Assembly: GCA_026692885.1 (NCBI GenBank)
Contig: JAPLNJ010001039.1
Span: 1-8,247, forward strand
DNA length: 8,247 nucleotides
Direction of reading: 5' to 3'
Origin: Planctomycetota bacterium
Lineage (GTDB): Bacteria > Planctomycetota > Planctomycetia > Pirellulales > Pirellulaceae
The translations under genes were made by a program, and so were the position numbers. The number at the start of each line of letters is the position of its first letter. Positions within the stretch are counted from its first letter, which is position 1. The notes beneath the pieces were generated by a model. The model did no database searches, had not been told where the DNA came from, and saw only the letters and a program-made list of their open reading frames with translations. Positions 1-6,582 of the stretch are shown piece after piece.

Positions 1-124
1 CGCGCTAGCGAGGGTGGTTGAGGCCCACTTGACGTAAATGTCTGTGGCTTGCCGTAGGTTTCGGCAAGAAACCACATCTCAGGCAAGACACCGGGGCGAA
101 GTCTGGGGCACCCTCGCTGGCGCG
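1..124. repeat. Intergenic inverted-repeat element with internal hairpin
   Basis: Bases 1-16 (CGCGCTAGCGAGGGTG) and the reverse complement of 109-124 agree at 15 of 16 positions, so the stretch is bounded by inverted repeats. Between them, 43-54 (TGTGGCTTGCCG) pairs with 62-68 (CGGCAAG) and 72-76 (CCACA), giving a 12-bp stem with a 7-base loop and a 3-base AAA bulge. Nested pairing of this kind is typical of MITE-like or REP/REPIN-like elements. Read on the minus strand, the right end encodes L-A-R-R-A-S-E-G, a peptide I recall from many spurious planctomycete ORFs. This suggests a dispersed family, but that is memory rather than a search. The element may extend to the left beyond the window. 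There is no transposase in it. Confidence 0.55.
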
Positions 125-263
125 TCGGGCTAGTGTGCGCAACGTTATGATCAAGGCCGTTGTAGCACACGCGGCCAGCAGTGTATCGTATTCCTTGGCC
201 GTCTGCAGCCAACGGGAAGATCGGCCAGGTTTCGGTGCCGAGGAAATCCAACCGGAGTACACC

Positions 264-623
264 ATGCACACAGGCAAGGACAAGATGCAATCTCACGCCC
301 CCGTGGCATCTGCCGAGGCAATTCCGGCAGGTATCCCCATTGAACAAGACCTCACCCGCCGGGGCTTCCTGAAACAGGCCGCGGCCGTCGGGGGCGTGTT
401 GGGGCTGAACAGTGTCTGGCAGGCCCAGGCCGTGGCGGATGAGCCAGAGCGGCTCAAGCCCATCGGCGAGCCGCAGGGTATCCATCCCGGCCGCGTGGTC
501 TGGGTGCATGACCCGCAGGCAATCGACTGGAAGGGGCCGGGCGACGGACACTGGTACGAGGGCAGCGGAGTAGCGCCGTTAGAGTTCAATCTGGTTAAGG
601 TTACCCCGCGCTGGAATCACTGA
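264..623 (+). pseudogene. 5' stub of a Tat-exported DUF362-type protein
   Basis: This is a 119-residue frame starting at ATG 264, chosen because GGAG at 254-257 sits 6 bases upstream; the frame is open back to 135 without a comparable ribosome binding site. Residues 31-53 form a twin-arginine signal (LTRRGFLKQ followed by a hydrophobic AAAVGGVLGL stretch and an A-Q-A cleavage-like site near residue 53), so the product would be exported folded through Tat. The segment G-R-V-V-W-V-H-D-P followed by D-W-K-G-P-G-D-G-H-W resembles the start of planctomycete/Bacteroidetes DUF362-domain proteins. That family is normally several hundred residues long. Here the similarity ends near base 565, and an unrelated tail of about 20 residues runs to a stop. 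The catalytic or cluster-binding part of the family is therefore absent. I read it as a 3'-truncated relic. The family call rests on motif memory and is moderately sure. Confidence 0.55.
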
Positions 624-694
624 GGTTGGACGGCGCAGCTCCGGTCGACGTGCCAACTTCCGGTCGTGCAGTGGGTCACCGGTCGATGGAAAGA

Positions 695-735
695 TTGGCA
701 TTTGCCGCTTACTGGTACTTTCTCGGCAAATCCAA
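695..735 (+). promoter_or_regulatory. Stem-loop in the leader of the lyase gene
   Basis: TTGG at 695-698 and ATTTGCCG at 700-707 pair with CGGCAAATCCAA at 724-735. This gives a 12-bp stem with one bulged C (699) and a 16-base loop. The structure ends 23 bases before the ATG at 759. It lies between the DUF362 stub and the lyase gene, so it could be a leader structure, an operator with dyad symmetry, or the remains of a terminator. No run of T follows it, which argues against a simple intrinsic terminator. Confidence 0.4.
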
Positions 736-758
736 CCCAAGATAGGAAATCGTCTGTC

Positions 759-2906
759 ATGGCCAGCAGAATGCAAATCTCGCGCGAGCGATTCGTGGTG
801 AGCTTGCTCGCCTGCGTCCTAGGACCATGGTCGACTTTGGCTGACGACTGGCAGCCTCCCCAGGTCACGCTGCCACAGCCGCTAAGACATCCGGCCATCG
901 CTGCTGCGCCCGACGAAGTCGCGCGGCTGCAAGCGGCCTTCCGCGGCAGCGGCTCAGAGCATCGCGTGGTGGCGGAGGTTGTGACGCGAGCCGAAAAGAA
1001 CCTGGGCCAACCCCTGGCCTTTCCGCTGCGCGGCGGGCAACACAACCAGTGGTACCAATGCGAGGCTTGCCAACTGGCGATTAAGACGATCGACGACACC
1101 CATCATGAGTGTCCCCGCTGCCGCAAGGTCTACTCCGGCGAGCCGTACGACGACGTGATCTTTGCCCGCCAACACGTCGCTAACTTGCATCGCATGGCGG
1201 AAGCCGCTTGGGCGTATGCCATCACAGGCGATCCGAAATACGCCCAGGCGGCGGCCGCCGTGTTGCTCGGCTACGCCGAACGGTACACCACGTATCCCTA
1301 CCACACCGCCGCGCGTTCCAGCGTGGCCGGCACGACAGGCGGGCATCTCTTCGAACAGACGCTGAACGAGGCCAACCACATGGCCGAGCAGATCGCACCG
1401 GCCTTCGACTTGATCCACGACGCGCCGTGCCTCACGGATGCCGACCGCGCCTCGATCCGCAGCGGCCTGATCGTGCCGATGCTGGAAAACATGGATCGAC
1501 ACAAGGCAGGGAAGGGCAACTGGCAAACTTGGCATAACGCGGGAATGCTCGCTGGCGGCGCGGTGCTAGGCGAGGAACGCTGGGTCCGCAAGGCGATCAG
1601 CGACCCGCAGAACGGCTTCGTCTACCAGATGCGCACATCCGTCTCGGCTGAAGGCATGTGGTACGAGAACAGCTGGGGCTACCACTTCTACACGTTGGGA
1701 GCCATGGTGCGGATCGTCGAGGGCGCGAGGCGGTTGGGGATCGATCTGTGGAGTCACCCGGCACTGAAGAAGATGTTCACGCTCCCCGTCGAATACGCCA
1801 TGCCGGATGGGTCCTTGCCGCGATTCGGTGACGACGTCCAGACTTCCAGCCGCGCGGCCTCCGAGTACCTGGAATACGTCTGGCCTGCCTGCCGCGACCC
1901 CAGCCTGTTGCCGTACTTGAACGAGCGGCCGACCTGGAACTCGATCCTGCTGGGCCGTACGCCGGAACCGCAATCCGCACGTCCGCAACTCGAAAGCCGC
2001 CTGTTCCCTGACGCTGGACACGCGATTCTGCGTACCGCTGGGCCGGAGCAGCTGGCCGCAGCCATGACGTTCGGCCCCTACGGCGGATTTCACGGCCACT
2101 ACGACAAGCTGAGTTTCGTGTTCTTTGGCCACGACCGCGAACTGGGGGTCGATCCCGGCCGTGCGGCCAGTCAGGCGTACCGCTTGCCCATCCACACCCG
2201 CTGGTACAAGGCCAGTTTGGGCCACAACACCGTACTGGTCGACCGGGCGTCCCAGCGTGCTGCCTCGGGCGAGTTGGAGTGTTTTTCAGGCAACTCGGTC
2301 CCAGCTGGGGTCTGTGCCGTGGCTGTGGCCCGCTGTCAGGAAGCGTATCCCGGCGTGGTGCAGCGCCGCTTGCTGTGCCTGCTGTCTGACTACTTGCTCG
2401 TGGTAGATTACTTGTCTTCGGATCGACCGCGTCGCTTCGATTGGGTGTATCATAGCCGGGGTTCGGCCGCGCAGGCCACGGCAGCCACACAAACAGCCGA
2501 CGTGAGCCAAGCCTTTGCCGGTGCCGAATACTTGAACAACGTCAAGAAGGGCTCGACGGACGCGGCCATCGTCGTGCGTTTCGACGGAACGCCCGTTACG
2601 ACCCAGATGCACGTCGCTGCTGCCGGGGAAAGCGAGGTGCTCACTGGTGACGGTGTGGGAGCTTCCATTCTGGATCGTGTGCCCCTGGTGATGATTGGGC
2701 GTCACGGCACGACGGCCTGCTTTGCTGCCGCGTTGGAGCCTCTCCCAGCAGGCCAATCGCCGACGGTCACGGCCGTGAAGCAAGACGTTTCGCCGGAGCA
2801 AGTTCGCGTTAACGTGCACAAGGGAAATCGTGTGGACCAAGTGACGTTCACGGCAGCCGGCAAGGTGACGGTTGAGTCCGACGGCAAGAAGGTTCTGACG
2901 AAGTAA
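759..2906 (+). CDS. Secreted heparinase II/III-family polysaccharide lyase
   Basis: The product is 715 residues and probably cleaves uronic-acid polysaccharides (alginate or glycosaminoglycan type) by beta-elimination outside the cytoplasm. An N-terminal signal peptide is visible (hydrophobic FVVSLLACVLGPW at 12-24, cleavage near STLA-DD at 25-30). A zinc-ribbon-like pair CEAC (101-104) and CPRC (118-121) follows. Residues about 130-400 look like the alpha/alpha toroid, with NWQTWHNAGM at 254-263 and YENSWGYHFY at 302-311, where catalytic Asn/His and Tyr lie in PL15/17/21-type enzymes. The C-terminal beta-sandwich carries GFHGHYDKLSF (443-453) and GHNTVLVDRASQ (488-499), the classic heparinase II/III signature. 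The start at 759 is preferred over the in-frame ATG at 666 because it places the signal peptide at the N-terminus; AGGA at 744-747 is a weak, somewhat distant ribosome binding site. The propeller gene follows 56 bases downstream. The exact substrate cannot be read from the sequence. Confidence 0.88.
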   Translation: MASRMQISRERFVVSLLACVLGPWSTLADDWQPPQVTLPQPLRHPAIAAAPDEVARLQAAFRGSGSEHRVVAEVVTRAEKNLGQPLAFPLRGGQHNQWYQCEACQLAIKTIDDTHHECPRCRKVYSGEPYDDVIFARQHVANLHRMAEAAWAYAITGDPKYAQAAAAVLLGYAERYTTYPYHTAARSSVAGTTGGHLFEQTLNEANHMAEQIAPAFDLIHDAPCLTDADRASIRSGLIVPMLENMDRHKAGKGNWQTWHNAGMLAGGAVLGEERWVRKAISDPQNGFVYQMRTSVSAEGMWYENSWGYHFYTLGAMVRIVEGARRLGIDLWSHPALKKMFTLPVEYAMPDGSLPRFGDDVQTSSRAASEYLEYVWPACRDPSLLPYLNERPTWNSILLGRTPEPQSARPQLESRLFPDAGHAILRTAGPEQLAAAMTFGPYGGFHGHYDKLSFVFFGHDRELGVDPGRAASQAYRLPIHTRWYKASLGHNTVLVDRASQRAASGELECFSGNSVPAGVCAVAVARCQEAYPGVVQRRLLCLLSDYLLVVDYLSSDRPRRFDWVYHSRGSAAQATAATQTADVSQAFAGAEYLNNVKKGSTDAAIVVRFDGTPVTTQMHVAAAGESEVLTGDGVGASILDRVPLVMIGRHGTTACFAAALEPLPAGQSPTVTAVKQDVSPEQVRVNVHKGNRVDQVTFTAAGKVTVESDGKKVLTK

Positions 2907-2947
2907 GCCGGCCCTTCAATGTGAAAGAATCCGGGAGTTAGTAGCAC

Positions 2948-2953
2948 AAGGAG
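2948..2953 (+). promoter_or_regulatory. Ribosome binding site of the propeller gene
   Basis: AAGGAG ends 9 bases before the ATG at 2963 and fixes that start. The 56-base gap from the lyase stop contains no obvious terminator, which supports co-transcription of the two genes. Confidence 0.7.
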
Positions 2954-2962
2954 TGAACGGGA

Positions 2963-4177
2963 ATGAAAGCTTCTGCCTGCGGTAGAACGCATCGGGCCTC
3001 TTCACGTCTGCTGCAGTTGGGGCTCGGCTGGGCCTTCACCTGCGTGGTGTCGCTCACGACCGACACGGACCTGCTGGCGCAGGACGGGCTGCGTTTTCGC
3101 GAACAGGTCATCACCAAAGCGGTGAAGTTCGGTTATCAACTGCTGGCAGTTGATCTGAACGGCGACGGGAGGAAGGACTTGATCGCCGTCGACGAGACGG
3201 CCACGGAACTTGCGTGGTACGAGAATCAGCATCCCACCTGGAACCGGCACGTGTTGGCGCTGAATGTGCCGCGACCACTGAACGCCGCTTGTTGGGACAT
3301 CGACGGCGACGGGGTTCCCGAGGTAGTCCTGGCGTACCGCGTCGAGCCGAGTCCGGAGAGTAGCGTCGGCAATGTGGATTTGTTCAAGAGCGGCAAGGAT
3401 GTGCGGCAGCTTTGGACACAGCGCGAAATTGATCGCGTGCCGACAGCACACCGGCTGCGCTGGATCGACCCGGAGGGCGATGGGAAGAAGCTGTTGCTGG
3501 TGGCGCCGTTGGTCGGGCGGAGATACCCGCCCCTGTTCGACGATCCGGTGCCGATCTATCTCTACCGGCCCGGCCAGTGGAAACGAGAACTGCTCTCCAG
3601 CCAGCCGCAGGGGATCCTGCACGCGATCAACCCGGTGAGCTGGGATGGCAGCGGGCGGGAGCAGTTGCTTTCGGCAAGTCATCTGGGGCTGCACCGGTTC
3701 GAGTTCCGCGGCGGCCAGTGGGTCGTGACGCAACTCACCCAGGGTGATCCCCGGCCCTTTCCCAACTGCGGCAGCAGCGAGGTCCGCGTGGGGCACCTTG
3801 GGAAGAACCGCTTTCTGGCCGCGATCGAGCCCTGGCATGGAAACCAGGTGGTGGTCTATGTGCCCGAAGGCGGGTCCTGGAAACGCGTGGTGATTGAGGA
3901 CCGGATGGAGAACGGTCACGCGCTCGCGGTGGGCGACCTGAACGACGACGGCCGTGATGAGATCGTGAGCGGATTCCGCGGCAAGGGGTTCCAGTTGTCG
4001 ATCTATCAGGCGACGGATGCCAAGGGTGAAGCCTGGCGAAAGCAGGTCCTGGACGACGGTGGCATCGCGGCTGCCGACTGCGTAATCGATGATTTCACGG
4101 GCGATGGCCGGCCGGATATCGTCGCCATCGGCGCCTCGACTGGCAATCTGAAACTCTACGAAAACCTAGGACCGTAG
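2963..4177 (+). CDS. Secreted FG-GAP/VCBS seven-repeat propeller protein
   Basis: This is a 404-residue protein. A rather long N-terminal region (basic residues, then hydrophobic 18-32) ends in DLLAQDG near 36-42, suggesting signal peptidase cleavage after L-A-Q and export. The remainder consists of about seven repeats with the pattern 'hydrophobic-D-x-x-x-D-G-x-x-(D/E)-hydrophobic', as expected for an integrin-like, calcium-binding beta-propeller. Clear calcium loops are DLNGDGRKD (64-72), DIDGDGVPE (112-120), DLNDDGRDE (325-333) and DFTGDGRPD (377-385), with a weaker one at 169-176. The blades near 226 (SWDGSGREQLL) and 275 (VGHLGKNRFLA) have degenerate loops. Most blades close with a W/Y-rich strand such as LAWYEN or LKLYEN. 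The gene directly follows the lyase gene and is probably its operon partner. Such proteins bind ligands or glycans or act as scaffolds; an enzymatic role is not visible. The family call is firm and the molecular role unknown. Confidence 0.85.
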   Translation: MKASACGRTHRASSRLLQLGLGWAFTCVVSLTTDTDLLAQDGLRFREQVITKAVKFGYQLLAVDLNGDGRKDLIAVDETATELAWYENQHPTWNRHVLALNVPRPLNAACWDIDGDGVPEVVLAYRVEPSPESSVGNVDLFKSGKDVRQLWTQREIDRVPTAHRLRWIDPEGDGKKLLLVAPLVGRRYPPLFDDPVPIYLYRPGQWKRELLSSQPQGILHAINPVSWDGSGREQLLSASHLGLHRFEFRGGQWVVTQLTQGDPRPFPNCGSSEVRVGHLGKNRFLAAIEPWHGNQVVVYVPEGGSWKRVVIEDRMENGHALAVGDLNDDGRDEIVSGFRGKGFQLSIYQATDAKGEAWRKQVLDDGGIAAADCVIDDFTGDGRPDIVAIGASTGNLKLYENLGP

Positions 4178-4261
4178 CCTATGCTATGAGCATCCACATC
4201 CTCTTCACGGTGTCTCCAGATCGCGCACAGAGGACTACGCCCGAATCTTGCGGCTGTACTT

Positions 4262-4555
4262 TCACAATCCCTTCCGTGCTGGGGCAGGTTGCTTTTCTGA
4301 TGGCAGGCGTTTCTTGATCAGATCGGCCTCGGCTTCGCTCTTCCGTTGGATTCTCCGTAGCACCCGTGGGTCGGTAAGGGAAGCGGCGTAGTCCCCGGCG
4401 GTTTTCTTTTGAATGTCGGTTGAGGCGACGGGATACATCCCCGTGCTGTCGAATTCGGGTCCTACCAGGGATTCCTGACGAAGTGGTGTTCGCGCAAACC
4501 GCTTGGCCAACGTCTTGTCCTCCTCGGCCATCGCCACCATCGCCCGAAATGACTC
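4262..4555 (-). pseudogene. 3' end of an unrecognised gene, cut by recombinase remnant
   Basis: On the minus strand about 97 codons read as ordinary protein and end at the stop TCA (4262-4264 on the plus strand). The last 60 residues are highly charged and rich in K, R and E, ending R-L-P-S-E-K-Q-P-A-P-A-R-K-G-L, as soluble protein tails often do. Further upstream the same frame stays open to 4990, but that part lies opposite the tyrosine recombinase fragment and looks like its antisense shadow. The gene therefore seems to have lost its 5' part at about 4550-4560. I do not recognise the family. It could also be a non-coding stretch that happens to stay open, although the amino-acid composition looks genuine. 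Confidence 0.35.
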
Positions 4556-5092
4556 CGGCAAGACTTGCGGGCCAACGCCATCTTTCACATGTTCCTGTAC
4601 ACCGGGTGCCGCGTCGGCGATCTGGCGGCGCTGGAACTGGACGCCCTCCAAGTCGGCGAACGTAGCGGCACGTTCCGCTTCGGCAAGGGCAACAAGCAGC
4701 GTTGGGTGCCGCTGCCGCTTCCTGCCCGTCGTGCGCTGCAAGCCTACTTGGAAACCCGCCCTCCCGTGGCCAGCAACAAGGTGTTCATCGGCGAACGCGG
4801 CCCGTTGACCGAGAGCGGGGTCAGGTCGCGCTGCGACAAGTACAGCGCCAGCATTGGGGTCCGGCTGCATCCACATCTGTTGCGACACACGTTCAGCCAC
4901 AAGCATGCCCGATCGAAACCCGTCACTCGCCGGACCAAGCAGCTGTTGCCGGGAGATGTTTCTCCGATGCGGGAACGCACGCTTGGTCACTCAGTTCGCT
5001 GGGTCCTGAATCACACTTACCACCTTATAGTAGTAACTTCATTTCGGTTTTCTTCTTCTAATTCTTGTTGCAGTGGACCTGTGATGGGGTAG
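4553..5092 (+). pseudogene. Truncated tyrosine recombinase (phage-integrase family)
   Basis: From about 4562 the frame reads as the catalytic domain of a tyrosine recombinase: FHMFLYTGCRVGDLAALELD with the first catalytic Arg encoded at 4610-4612, the GKGNKQRWVPLPLPARRALQ strand with the conserved Lys region, and HPHLLRHTF with the His-x-x-Arg pair at 4874-4885. The N-terminal SAM-like DNA-binding domain is missing: a TGA lies at 4550-4552, and no ATG precedes the homology, only a TTG at 4565. Beyond about 4905 the expected sequence stops. Further on, the same frame contains R-T-L-G-H-S at 4976-4993 with a Tyr at 5018-5020, which resembles the closing 'LGH...Y' motif but is too far from HTF. 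The frame ends with TAG at 5090-5092. The protein is most likely non-functional. It sits between two other broken genes and may mark the event that broke them. Confidence 0.75.
5021..5070. other. AT-rich patch at a gene-fragment junction
   Basis: By hand count only 16 of these 50 bases are G or C, and half are T on the plus strand, in a region that is otherwise clearly GC-rich. It lies exactly between the recombinase fragment and the ADP-ribosylglycohydrolase fragment. It may be inserted foreign sequence, a promoter-like region, or eroded DNA. I see no convincing -35/-10 pair in it. Confidence 0.4.
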
Positions 5093-5105
5093 GGTCGGCA
5101 ACTGA

Positions 5106-6428
5106 CGCAGCAACTCGCAAGCGAAAAAGCAGGGCAAGACCTGGGCCGAGGCTCGTCAGGCGGTCATCGACGCCAGTGAAGACCGCCAGAAATATGCCTC
5201 CGGCTGGTTCCAGTCGCCCCGCAACATTGCCTTCATCATCGTCGGTTGGCTGTATGGCGAGGAGGATTTTGCCAAGACCCTGTGTGCGACGGTCAATTGC
5301 GGCGACGACACCGACACCACCGGAGCGGCGATTGGTTCGATCCTCGGCATCCTCCACGGCACCAAGATCATTCCCCGCGACTGGATCGAGCCGATCGGCA
5401 AGTCGATCGTGCCGATCGCCGTGTCCGGGTTCCCCATGCCCAAGGACCTGGAAGAGTTCATGGATCGCACAGTCGCGATGACCAAGAAGATCCTGACCGT
5501 CAACGCCGCACCAGTGGCGATCGTGACGGACCGGCCCTCGGACCTGCGCAGGATGGGGGAGGTGACGCTGTCCGACCCGGCCGCGGCAAAGGCCCTGTGG
5601 ACGATTCCTCATTGGGAAGTGGTCTGGAACGAGCCTGACGTGCAACTGAAGATCGATTACCGCGAGGAGCCGCTGGTGACGGAGTCCGGCCCCCGCGGCC
5701 TCGGAATCACGATTCGCAACCTCTCGGCAGGCCGCCAGATCTACAAGCTCTCGCTGGCCGATCTTTTCGGGGACTGGAAGACTGCCGAGTTGCCGGCGGA
5801 AGTAGCGTTGGCACCCCGGGCGTCGCAAAGCATCGAACTGGTGCTCACGGCCCAAGACGTCGAGCCGATGGTCTATCCGATGAAGCTCCTGCTCACCTTG
5901 CCCGATCGGACGCTCAGCGTGCCGATTACCCTGGTCGGGCCGGGCGGACAGCCGGGGCGCGCGATGAAGCGAGTCGATCGCGCGGACCTGGCCCTTGCCT
6001 CGAAGGGCGCCCAGGCCAGTTCCGACAGCGAATTGAACCGTGAGCCGGGCTGCAGCGTCAAGGTAATCGACGGCCTCTACGGCGACACCTTCGAGCGTGA
6101 ACGATGGCACTCCTCGATCCAAACGCCGCACCCGCACTGGGTCCAAATCAAGCTGCCCAAGCCGGCGCAGATCGGCCGCGTTATCATCCACTGGGCCGAT
6201 CCCAAGGGCCACGGCGTCAATTTCGAGGGACTGGTGGTCCCCGCCGGGCAGAAAGATCTTCAGCGGGTGTTTGAACTCACCGAAAGCAAAGAGAGCCACA
6301 GCTCACGGTTCGACATCGGACCGGTCGAGACGGATACTTTTCGCCTGGTGATCCGCGCCTCGGCCAATCCGCAGTATCCCAACGCGGCCCAGGTGGGCGA
6401 GATCGAGCTGCTGCCCGCCGCGAAATAG
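5106..6428 (+). pseudogene. 5'-truncated ADP-ribosylglycohydrolase with discoidin-like C-terminus
   Basis: The frame is open from 5106 (after TGA 5103-5105) to TAG 6426-6428, about 440 codons. The first good ATG (5448, or GTG/ATG codons near 5409) lies inside or after the enzyme domain. From about 5127 it reads like the second half of the ADP-ribosylglycohydrolase fold: F-I-I-V-G-W-L-Y-G, then CGDDTDTTGAAIGSILG encoded from 5298, which is the C-terminal Asp-x-Asp-Thr metal site of the ARH/DraG family. The first-half metal ligands (the glutamate and early GD motifs) are missing. After a beta-rich middle part, residues from about 6100 to 6420 (H-P-H-W-V-Q-I-K-L-P, R-V-I-I-H-W-A-D-P, V-G-E-I-E-L-L-P) resemble an F5/8 type C carbohydrate-binding sandwich. 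The family normally removes ADP-ribose from proteins. This copy cannot form a full active site and appears to be a relic, unless an internal start produces the C-terminal domains alone. Confidence 0.75.
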
Positions 6429-6499
6429 TCGTGTCCTCTTACGTTTCGATGAGTTGGGAAGATGCCGCGGTTGTGTTGGGGGCTGAGATTTGGCGTGTG

Positions 6500-6562
6500 G
6501 GCTGTCCCCGTGCCGTTGCTCACCGTTTCTGAAGCGAGTTGGCCACCGACTGAGCAACAGCC
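6500..6562. other. Imperfect inverted repeat in convergent intergenic gap
   Basis: GTTGCTCA (6515-6522) and TGAGCAAC (6551-6558) are perfectly complementary. GGCTGT at 6500-6505 also matches ACAGCC at 6557-6562, so the right arm could pair with a split left arm. The gap (6429-6582) lies between two converging gene remnants and holds no other supported gene. No T-tract follows immediately, so terminator function is uncertain. Confidence 0.3.
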
Positions 6563-6582
6563 TCGCATTCTTTGCGGTTTTC

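Noticed and set aside
160..188. TTGTAG/GTATCG promoter for the Tat-leader stub
   Set aside because: The -10 match is poor and could arise by chance.
666..758. Upstream in-frame ATG extending the lyase by 31 residues
   Set aside because: It places non-hydrophobic sequence before the signal peptide and overlaps the 695-735 stem-loop; the ATG at 759 gives a normal exported N-terminus.
3002..3919. 305-codon open frame on the minus strand
   Set aside because: It is antisense to the propeller gene, has no domain and no ribosome binding site, and mirrors the calcium-loop repeats.
4556..4990. Upstream extension of the minus-strand fragment to a 242-residue protein
   Set aside because: This part is opposite the recombinase catalytic domain, whose motifs are unmistakable on the plus strand.
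5048..5075. Pyrimidine-rich tract ending in GCAG resembling a eukaryotic 3' splice site or group II intron end
   Set aside because: No matching 5' splice or intron structure is visible, and the surrounding genes are bacterial; the resemblance is by chance in an AT-rich patch.
5058..6299. 413-codon open frame on the minus strand
   Set aside because: It lies antisense to the ADP-ribosylglycohydrolase/discoidin frame, which has recognisable motifs; its composition (rich in H, R, D, G, L) is typical of antisense shadows in GC-rich DNA.
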